From contig NZ_BPRA01000015.1 of NCBI RefSeq assembly GCF_022179645.1, forward strand, positions 124,001-188,000: DNA of 64,000 nucleotides, given 5' to 3'. The stretch comes from Methylobacterium thuringiense (GTDB lineage: Bacteria; Pseudomonadota; Alphaproteobacteria; Rhizobiales; Beijerinckiaceae). The translations under genes and the position numbers were made by a program. Position 1 is the first letter of the stretch; the number at the start of each line of letters is the position of its first letter. The notes beneath the pieces were generated by a model. That model worked only from the letters and a program-made list of their open reading frames with translations, had not been told where the DNA came from and did no database searches. Positions 55,783 through 62,307 of the stretch are shown here, one piece after another.

Positions 55783-56435
55783 CAACGCGGCTCCAGGGAT
55801 AAAGTCGCTGGGACCCCGAGCGGCGTCAGGGCGCCGAGGGTCTCTGCGATGTGGTCGGGGAGATTTCCGGACCCCAATATCTGATCGGCTCCCGGCCGTA
55901 CCCGGTCGCGCTGAAGGGTGTAAGTCGGGCGCAGCAGGGTGTCGTAGCGGCCGAGATAGGCGTCGAGGGCGTGCAGCAAGCCGGACGCCGCCGACGGATC
56001 GCGACGGGCCTCCGTGGTAAAGCTGCGCAGCTTGCGCGCGAGCGCCATGTCGAGTGGCAGGTCGAGCCAGATCAGGTGGTCGATGAGCGGCCCGGTTTCG
56101 GCATGGGCGCGGCCGAGCAGGGTGTCGAACACGATGACGGGCCGCCCTGCGCCGGTCCCGGGCAGGCGCAGCGTGCCGCCGCCGTCACGGTCCCTGACCG
56201 GCTCACCGTTCCGCAGCCGTGCGAGGTCGCCGGCCAGACCCGGCACGGGGATCTCGTCGAGCGGCGCGCCGCGCGCCAGCCACGCCGACACGCGCTCCGG
56301 CGGCCAGCCAGTGATTTCCTCATACGAATCGTAGGACAGCACGGGCGCGCCGAGACGCTCCGCCAGGGCGCGACAGAGGGTCGTCTTCCCGCTCCCCGGC
56401 GGGCCGGCGACGGCCACCACCAGCGCCGGCCTCAC
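55782..56435 (-). CDS. P-loop kinase-like protein
   Basis: A 217-residue P-loop NTPase. The Walker A motif GPPGSGKT lies at residues 11-18 after a short hydrophobic strand (LVVAVA). A central hydrophobic segment, RPVIVFDTLLG, could carry the Walker B acidic residue. HLIWLDLPLDMALARKLRSF follows, as in uridine- or adenylylsulfate-kinase-like small-molecule kinases. The GTG at 56435 overlaps the O-methyltransferase stop (GTGA), which fixes the start well. A longer open frame upstream is a shadow of that gene. It likely phosphorylates a small molecule in the same pathway as the flanking genes. Which one cannot be told. Confidence 0.8.
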   Translation of the reverse strand: MRPALVVAVAGPPGSGKTTLCRALAERLGAPVLSYDSYEEITGWPPERVSAWLARGAPLDEIPVPGLAGDLARLRNGEPVRDRDGGGTLRLPGTGAGRPVIVFDTLLGRAHAETGPLIDHLIWLDLPLDMALARKLRSFTTEARRDPSAASGLLHALDAYLGRYDTLLRPTYTLQRDRVRPGADQILGSGNLPDHIAETLGALTPLGVPATLSLEPR

Positions 56436-57469
56436 GACCGGCCCCCAGGCTTGCGCGCCGCGATCAGGTGGAACGGCGTCTCGAGGTCGATGCGGTCGAC
56501 GGTGATCTCGGTGAGACCCTGTGCCATCAGCGTCTCGGCGTAGAGCCCGGCCTCGCGGAAGAACGGTTGGAAGACGAGGTCGGCCGCCTGGACGTAACCG
56601 GCCGGACGGCCGCGGAGCGGCACGGGCGTCCGCTCGTAGACGACGAGGCGGCCTCCCGGTGCGAGGGCCTGCGCGGCGCGGGTGAGGAGAGCGCGGGCCT
56701 CGTCCGGCGGCCAGTCGTGCAGGACCGACTTGAAGGTGACGAGGTCGTGCCCCTCCGGCAGCGGATCGCGCCGCATATCCCCGGGCTGGAAAGTGACGCG
56801 CGAGGCTTCCGGCCGCCCCGAAAGGTTCTCCCGGCCGAGGGCACAGACCACCGGCAGGTCGAACACCGTCGCGGCGAGCTCCGGAGCCCGCCGGCAGGCC
56901 TGGGCGGCGAACTCGCCGCTGTTGCCGCCGAGATCGAGCAGACGCCGATGGCCCCCGAGGTCGATTCGGTCGAGGCCGGGGCCGGCCTCGTAGCGCGTCA
57001 GACAGGTCGTGTAGGAAACCCAGCGCCGGGTCGCGGCCAGGTTGTCCGGGGTGACATCGAAGCAGCGGTCGTAGCGGAACAGCTCGAAGGTGCGCGAGGC
57101 TGCCATGAAGGCCGGAAGATCCGCGATGAAAGCAGGAAAGCAGCGGCGCAGGTCCTCCGCGGCGGCGGCAGCGAAGCCGAGCTTTGCCGCAATCAGGTCG
57201 CGGTGCGGCAGCACTGCGCGAAAGGCCGCGGCGAGTGCCAGGAGGCCGGCGCCGGGCTCTTCGAGGATGCCGCCGCCGACGAGAAGGCCGGCGAGGCAAT
57301 CGAATCGCGCCGGATCGAGGCGAAGTGTGGTGGCCAGCGCATCAGTCGCGGCCGTCGCCTGCCGGTCGAGGCGGTCGATCAGACCCTTCTCGAACGCGAA
57401 AGTGAGGGCGTGGGCGACGACCTCGCTTTCGAGAAAGCGGTCGACCCGCGGAAAATCGTCTACGTCCAC
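56432..57469 (-). CDS. O-methyltransferase (caffeate/hydroxyindole O-methyltransferase-like)
   Basis: About 345 residues. The N-terminal winged-helix dimerisation region (VAHALTFAFEKGLIDRL) is followed by a Rossmann SAM domain with LLDLGGNSGEF (about 177-187) and the Methyltransf_2 signature FKSVLHDWPPDEAR. In this family the His of HDW is the general base for O-methylation of phenolic or similar hydroxyls. No ATG is available: GTG at 57469 (MDVDDFPRV) has CGGAA upstream, and GTG at 57502 adds 11 unlikely residues. It is the first gene of the minus-strand operon through kinase, flavoprotein, unknown and radical SAM genes. Together these point to an aromatic or peptide-derived product. The operon promoter should lie in 57470-57840. 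Confidence 0.85.
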   Translation of the reverse strand: MDVDDFPRVDRFLESEVVAHALTFAFEKGLIDRLDRQATAATDALATTLRLDPARFDCLAGLLVGGGILEEPGAGLLALAAAFRAVLPHRDLIAAKLGFAAAAAEDLRRCFPAFIADLPAFMAASRTFELFRYDRCFDVTPDNLAATRRWVSYTTCLTRYEAGPGLDRIDLGGHRRLLDLGGNSGEFAAQACRRAPELAATVFDLPVVCALGRENLSGRPEASRVTFQPGDMRRDPLPEGHDLVTFKSVLHDWPPDEARALLTRAAQALAPGGRLVVYERTPVPLRGRPAGYVQAADLVFQPFFREAGLYAETLMAQGLTEITVDRIDLETPFHLIAARKPGGRS

Positions 57470-57590
57470 GTTACGGTTCCGACATCTCTTCGGCCCATGC
57501 ACCGTCCTGGCTGGCCGGCATCAGCGTGAGACGGGACCGCCGGCACGGGAGCAAGATCGCGGGCCGGGTGTCCGCGAAGGAATGCGAATT

Positions 57591-57607
57591 CTGAGACGCT
57601 GGATCAA
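57591..57607 (-). promoter_or_regulatory. 17-bp shared element, copy 2
   Basis: On the minus strand this reads TTGATCCAGCGTCTCAG, identical to 49749-49765. It lies 122 bases before the chosen O-methyltransferase start and about 260 bases before the DUF3467 start on the other side, so it could serve either direction. Confidence 0.55.
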
Positions 57608-57739
57608 CGCAAAATCCTGCGCGGTCGTCGCACTTGCCATATTCCATTCGTGATCGGACCGCACAGACCGTGCAATAACTCCTAGTGCGTCGTCTCGCGG
57701 AAGCGCAAGGCAACGGGAATGTGCTGAGGGCACGAGACA

Positions 57740-57766
57740 AGCCGCCAGTTCCATGGCGGCTTTATT
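57740..57766 (+). terminator. Hairpin plus T-rich tail in the divergent region
   Basis: An 8-bp stem (AGCCGCCA / TGGCGGCT) with a six-base loop is followed on the plus strand by TTATT. It looks like an intrinsic terminator or attenuator, yet no plus-strand gene precedes it, so it may act in the leader of the DUF3467 operon. Confidence 0.45.
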
Positions 57767-57868
57767 CGTGAAACGTCTTGCCGAGGACTAGGGTCTTTCA
57801 CGCCGTGCAGGTCGTATCCGGCGGCGCGGATCGGGGTCCGGGTGTTTAGCGTCAACGGGGGAACAGTC

Positions 57869-58171
57869 GTGAGCGAGACCAACGAGGCCAAGGGCGGCGC
57901 TGCGGATCAGGTACGGGCCATCGAGTGGCGTGAAAACGACATGGCGACCCAGTTCGCCAACGTCGTGAACGTCCAGGGGACCCGCGAACAGGTGGATCTG
58001 TTCTTCGGAACGAACCGGACCTGGAATCTCGCCGAGACGGCGAATGTCGTCGTCGACCTGTCGAACCGCATCATCCTTACGCCGCTCGCGGCCAAGCGCC
58101 TCCACTCGGTCCTCGGCGGCGTCCTGACCGAATACGAGAATCGCCACGGCCGTCTCGATCTCGACGCCTGA
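57869..58171 (+). CDS. DUF3467 protein
   Basis: A 100-residue protein of the DUF3467 family. Typical features are FANVVNVQGTREQVDLFFG, a central LAETANVVVDLSNRIILTPLAAKRL block, and a helical end (LHSVLGGVLTEYENRHG). The family has no established function. I place the start at the GTG at 57869, preceded by GGGGGA at a normal distance. An upstream GTG at 57842 lacks a site. The length fits the family. It is the first gene of the plus-strand set, about 120 bases before the GAF-HlyD adaptor with a hairpin between, and may be a small cytoplasmic accessory factor of that system. No signal peptide or membrane segment is visible. Confidence 0.82.
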   Translation: MSETNEAKGGAADQVRAIEWRENDMATQFANVVNVQGTREQVDLFFGTNRTWNLAETANVVVDLSNRIILTPLAAKRLHSVLGGVLTEYENRHGRLDLDA

Positions 58172-58227
58172 GCAGATTCAGCAAAAACGGGTCGTGGCTT
58201 TGCGGCCGAAACTGCTGTTCAGCAGCA

Positions 58228-58249
58228 ACCTGAGCGGGTTCGCTCAGGT
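58228..58249 (+). terminator. Hairpin between DUF3467 and adaptor genes
   Basis: A perfect 9-bp stem (ACCTGAGCG / CGCTCAGGT) with a GGTT loop, preceded by a smaller CTGCTG/CAGCAG hairpin. No U-run follows. It could partly terminate transcription, giving more DUF3467 than secretion protein, or stabilise the DUF3467 mRNA. Confidence 0.45.
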
Positions 58250-58288
58250 CCGCAAGCAGAACTTCGTCACGAAGGGGGCCAAGGGGCG

Positions 58289-60148
58289 ATGAGCGAGCGT
58301 TTGGCGGCGGAGATTGCGTCGACGGCCGGGCCGGCTGCGCGCCTGCCTCTGGTCGAGCCCGCGCTCTGGCAGGTTCTCCAGACCGCCCAGACCCTGCAGG
58401 CGGCGGCCGAGGCTTGGCTCATGCTGCAGGCGCCGATGCTGGGGGCGCCGCGCGCCTGCGTGCTCATCCCGGGGACCTCGGTCGGGCTCGCGCCCATCGC
58501 GGTGTTCCCGATCCAGACCGAGTGCGAGGTCGGCCTGCGCGAGACGGCCGAGGCCGCGCTGCGTGAGAACCGGCCCGTCGTGCAGGCCATGGAGGAAAGC
58601 GGGACCGGCGCCTGGATCGCCCTGCCGGTCGTGCTGGACGGCGAGCGCTTCGCCGTGACGGCCTTCGCGATCGAGGGCCGCGACAAGGACGATCTGCGCA
58701 GCGCGATCCGCCAAATCCAGTGGGGCAGCGCCTGGCTCGTGGCCAAGCAGGCCGAGCTGATCGGGCGCGGTAACCAGAAGACCCTGGCGCGCTCGTCCTC
58801 GGTCCTCGGGCTCCTGGCCGGCGTGTTGGAGCAGTCGCGCTTCTCCGCCGCCTGTACCGCCGCCGTCACCGACCTCGCGATCGCCTTCGGCTGCCAGCGC
58901 GCAGCGATCGGCTTCATGCGGCGCGGCACCGCCCGGATCAAGGCGATCTCCCACTCCGCCCAGTTCGGCCGCGAGATGAACCTGGTGCGCCGGCTCGGCG
59001 CCTGCATGAACGAGGCGGTCGACCAGCGCAGCCTGATCCTGTTCCCCGCCACCGATGGCGACGTCTACGTTACGACGGCACACGAGGACCTTGCGCGCCT
59101 GCAATACGGCGGCCGCGTGCTCACCGTGCCGATGCTGGTGGACGACCGCTTCGTCGGCGCTCTCACGCTGGAGCGGCCGGCCGACCAGCCCTTCACTCTC
59201 GATACGATCGAACAGATCAGCGCCTGCGCGGCGGCGATCGGCCCGGTGCTCGAAGAGAAGCGCCAGAACGACCGCTGGCTCGCCGCCAAGGCAGCCGAGT
59301 CGGTCATGAACGGCATGCGGCTGGTCGTCGGCCCGAATCGGACCGGGTTGAAGCTCGGCATCGCCGGCGTCGTTGCGGCGATCCTCGCGCTGTCGGCGAT
59401 CAAGATCGACTATCGCGTGACCGCCGACGCCCGGATCGAGGGACTGGTCCGGCGCTCTGTGGTCGCCTCATACGACGGCTACCTGAAGACGGCCGAGCAC
59501 CGGGCCGGCGATACGGTCCGCAAGGGCGATCTCCTCGCCGCGCTCGAGGACCGCGACCTCGCCTTAGAGCGCCTGCGCTGGGTGACCGAGCGCCAGCAGC
59601 GCACCTACGAATACGACAAGGCTCTCGCCACGCGCCAGCCGGCCACGATCAATGTGGTCAAGAGCCAGATCGACCAGGCCGACGCGCAGATCCGCCTCCT
59701 CGACGAGCAGCTGTCGCGCTCGAAGTTCCACGCGCCCTTCGACGGCCTGATCGTCTCGGGCGATCTCTCCCAGGCGATCGGCGGCTCGATCAGCCGCGGA
59801 CAGGTCCTGTTCGAGATCGCGCCGCTCGACAGCTACCGGGTCGTGCTCAGCGTCGACGAGCGCCTGATCGCCGACCTGAGCGAGGGCCAGACCGGGCACG
59901 TGCTCGCCACCTCGCTGCCCGACCAGCCGCAGGCGCTCACGATCCAGACGATCACACCGGTGGCCGAGGCCAGGAACGGCCGCAACCTCTTTCGCGTCGA
60001 GGGCCGGATCACGGATGGCGCCACCCGGCTGCGGCCGGGCATGGAGGGCATCGCCAAGGTCGATGTGGACCGGCGCCTCCTCGTCTGGGTCTGGGCACGA
60101 CCGATCGTCGACTGGCTGCGCCTGACCCTTTGGCACTGGTGGCCGTGA
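58289..60148 (+). CDS. GAF domain-membrane anchor-HlyD-type adaptor
   Basis: A 619-residue protein. Residues 1-350 are cytoplasmic and include a GAF-like domain (about 165-335, with QRAAIGFMRRG and VLTVPMLVDDRFVGALTLE). One transmembrane segment follows (about 354-373, GIAGVVAAILALSAI). Then comes a periplasmic HlyD/RND-adaptor region with a lipoyl-like hairpin (SYDGYLKTAEHRAGDTVRKG), a short coiled coil, and SKFHAPFDGLIVSGD. The end (about 598-619) is hydrophobic and Trp-rich. AAGGGG precedes the ATG. HlyD proteins bridge inner-membrane exporters to the outer membrane; a GAF sensor on one is unusual and suggests signal- or substrate-gated activity. The next gene starts 11 bases later, so they are cotranscribed. 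Confidence 0.85.
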   Translation: MSERLAAEIASTAGPAARLPLVEPALWQVLQTAQTLQAAAEAWLMLQAPMLGAPRACVLIPGTSVGLAPIAVFPIQTECEVGLRETAEAALRENRPVVQAMEESGTGAWIALPVVLDGERFAVTAFAIEGRDKDDLRSAIRQIQWGSAWLVAKQAELIGRGNQKTLARSSSVLGLLAGVLEQSRFSAACTAAVTDLAIAFGCQRAAIGFMRRGTARIKAISHSAQFGREMNLVRRLGACMNEAVDQRSLILFPATDGDVYVTTAHEDLARLQYGGRVLTVPMLVDDRFVGALTLERPADQPFTLDTIEQISACAAAIGPVLEEKRQNDRWLAAKAAESVMNGMRLVVGPNRTGLKLGIAGVVAAILALSAIKIDYRVTADARIEGLVRRSVVASYDGYLKTAEHRAGDTVRKGDLLAALEDRDLALERLRWVTERQQRTYEYDKALATRQPATINVVKSQIDQADAQIRLLDEQLSRSKFHAPFDGLIVSGDLSQAIGGSISRGQVLFEIAPLDSYRVVLSVDERLIADLSEGQTGHVLATSLPDQPQALTIQTITPVAEARNGRNLFRVEGRITDGATRLRPGMEGIAKVDVDRRLLVWVWARPIVDWLRLTLWHWWP

Positions 60149-60159
60149 GGGCGTGAGGG

Positions 60160-62307
60160 ATGTCCCAGTCTCTCTTCAGCCAATCCTGGTACCGGGTCGC
60201 GGCCCTGCGCCCGCGGCTGCGCCGCCACGCCGAGATCCACCGGCAGAGTTTCCGCGGCGAGATCTGGTATGTCCTGCAGGACCACCAGACAGGACGTTTC
60301 CACCGGCTCTCGCCCTCGGCCAACCTCATCCTCTGCCTGATGGACGGGCGCCGCACGCTGCAGGACATCTGGGAGCGGGCGGCCCGCCGCAATGAGGACG
60401 ACCCGCCGACCCAGGACGACACGATCCGCCTGATCTCGCAGCTGCACGGCTCGGACCTGCTGCAGGGCGACCTGCCGCCCGACCTCGCCGAACTCGCCGA
60501 ACGCGCGGAATCGACGGCCCGGCGCACGCTGATGGCCCGGGTCAAGAACCCTCTGGCGCTACGTTTCGCGCTGTTCGATCCCGACGCCATCCTCGACCGT
60601 CTCGCACCGTTCTATCGGCCGATCTTCTCGCTCTGGGGCCTCGCCGTCTGGCTCGCCGTCGTCATCGCCGGCCTCGTCGTCGCGGCCCTGCACTGGGGCG
60701 AGCTGACCGGCGACGTCGCCAACCAGATGCTCTCGGCGCAGAACGTCGCGCTGATGCTATGCCTCTATCCCGTGATCAAGGCCCTGCACGAGACCGGACA
60801 CGCCGTCGCCGCTAAGGCCTGGGGCGGCGAGGTGCATGAGGTCGGGATGATGCTGCTCGTGCTGTTTCCGGCGCCCTACGTCGACGCCTCGAGCTCCGCC
60901 GCGTTCCCCAGCAAGTGGCAGCGGATGATGGTGGCCGCGGCCGGTATCTTCGTCGAGCTTTTCCTGGCGGGGGCGGCAGCCATCGTCTGGGCGCTGGCCG
61001 AGCCGGGCCTCGTGCGCGCGGCGGCCTTCAACGTGATGGTGATTGGCAGCATCTCGACGCTGGTGTTCAACGGCAACCCGCTGCTGCGCTTCGACGGATA
61101 CTACATTTTCGCCGACCTCATCGAGATCCCCAATCTCGGCTCGCGGTCGAACCGCTACTTTTTCTATCTGATCGAGCGCTATGTCCTGAAGATCGAGGGG
61201 ACGAAGAGCCCGGTCACCGCGAACGGCGAACGGCCGTGGATGCTGTTCTACGCGGTAAGTGCCTTCGTCTACCGCACAACCGTCTCGATCGCGATCGCGA
61301 GCTTCATCGCGACGCAGTACTTCGTGTTCGGCGTGATGCTCGCATTGCTGGCGCTCGTGGGCACCGTCGTGAGCCCGCTCGTGAAGGGCATCAGGTTCAT
61401 CCTGTCGGACCCGAAACTGAACGGGCGCCGCCGGCTCGCGATGACCGTCACGGGCGCTGCGGGACTGGCAGCGTTCGCAATCCTGTTCGTGATCCCGCTG
61501 CCCTACACCACGATGGCGCAGGGCGTCGTCTGGGTGCCCGACGACACGCAGATCCGTACCCGGACCGACGGAATCCTGACGAACCTCCTCGTGCAGCCCG
61601 GCCGGGACACCCAGGCCGGCGAGGCCCTGGCCAAGCTCGAAGACCCGAGCCTCGACAGCCGCGTCGCAGTCCTGCAGGCGCAACTTGCGGAGCTGCGCCT
61701 GCGCTACGACGCGGCGCGGCTCGGCGACCGGGTCCAAGCCCAGATCCTGCAGGAGCAGATCACCAGCACGCAGGAGATCCTGCGCGTCTACAGCGAGCGT
61801 CAGGCCGGCCTCACGGTGCGCACCGAGCATGCCGGGCGCCTGATCGTTCCGGGCGCCGTCGACCTGCCCGGGCGCTATCTGCGCCGCGGCGAGCGCATCG
61901 GCTACGTGCTGACCGCCGACGACCCGGTCGTGCGGGTGGTCGTGCCGCAGACCGACGTCGACCTGATCCGCAACCGCACGCAGGGCGTCGCGGCGCGACT
62001 GGCGGAACGTCCCGAGGAGGTGCGCGTCGGCGCGATCCGCCGCGAGGTGCCGGGCGCCCAGCAGGAGATCCCAAGCCTCGCCTTGGCCACGCAGGGCGGG
62101 GGCACCATCGCCGTCGACGCGAGCAACCCGCAGAAGCCGATCGCGCTCCAGAGCATCTTCGTGTTCGACGTGCAGCTCGCCGGCGGCCTGCCGTTCAACG
62201 TGCTCGGCGAGCGTGTCTACGTCCGCTTCGACCACGGATCGGAACCTGTGGCATGGCGTGTTCTGCGCAGCCTCCGCCAGGTCTTCCTGAGCCAGTTCCG
62301 TGTCTGA
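60160..62307 (+). CDS. PqqD-like domain-M50 membrane protease-HlyD fusion
   Basis: A 715-residue protein with three parts. Residues about 20-105 look like a PqqD fold (IWYVLQDHQTGRFHRLS, ILCLMDGRRTLQDIW), the type that binds leader peptides. Residues about 155-455 form a multi-pass membrane domain of the site-2 protease family M50. HETGH lies at 210-214 and the second metal-ligand motif NGNPLLRFDG at 304-313, so the site looks intact. Residues about 460-715 are a periplasmic HlyD-like barrel-sandwich region (RTRTDGILTNLLVQPGRDTQ, a coiled coil, then VVRVVVPQTDVDLI). GAGGG precedes the ATG. It is coupled to the SecA gene by an overlap. I infer recognition and processing or guiding of an exported protein, most simply the giant one. 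No direct evidence links them. Confidence 0.85.
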   Translation: MSQSLFSQSWYRVAALRPRLRRHAEIHRQSFRGEIWYVLQDHQTGRFHRLSPSANLILCLMDGRRTLQDIWERAARRNEDDPPTQDDTIRLISQLHGSDLLQGDLPPDLAELAERAESTARRTLMARVKNPLALRFALFDPDAILDRLAPFYRPIFSLWGLAVWLAVVIAGLVVAALHWGELTGDVANQMLSAQNVALMLCLYPVIKALHETGHAVAAKAWGGEVHEVGMMLLVLFPAPYVDASSSAAFPSKWQRMMVAAAGIFVELFLAGAAAIVWALAEPGLVRAAAFNVMVIGSISTLVFNGNPLLRFDGYYIFADLIEIPNLGSRSNRYFFYLIERYVLKIEGTKSPVTANGERPWMLFYAVSAFVYRTTVSIAIASFIATQYFVFGVMLALLALVGTVVSPLVKGIRFILSDPKLNGRRRLAMTVTGAAGLAAFAILFVIPLPYTTMAQGVVWVPDDTQIRTRTDGILTNLLVQPGRDTQAGEALAKLEDPSLDSRVAVLQAQLAELRLRYDAARLGDRVQAQILQEQITSTQEILRVYSERQAGLTVRTEHAGRLIVPGAVDLPGRYLRRGERIGYVLTADDPVVRVVVPQTDVDLIRNRTQGVAARLAERPEEVRVGAIRREVPGAQQEIPSLALATQGGGTIAVDASNPQKPIALQSIFVFDVQLAGGLPFNVLGERVYVRFDHGSEPVAWRVLRSLRQVFLSQFRV

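Larger units (their letters stand above)
57503..57868. promoter_or_regulatory. Divergent promoter region of the tailoring and export operons
   Basis: About 370 bases without a convincing gene between two divergent operons. It contains copy 2 of the 17-bp element and a hairpin followed by TTTATT. I could not assign promoter boxes. A 77-codon minus-strand frame inside it looks random. Confidence 0.6.

Noticed and set aside
57521-57754. 77-codon minus-strand frame in the divergent region
   Set aside because: Contains the shared 17-bp element, lacks a ribosome site and has no recognisable protein features. It is more likely regulatory DNA.
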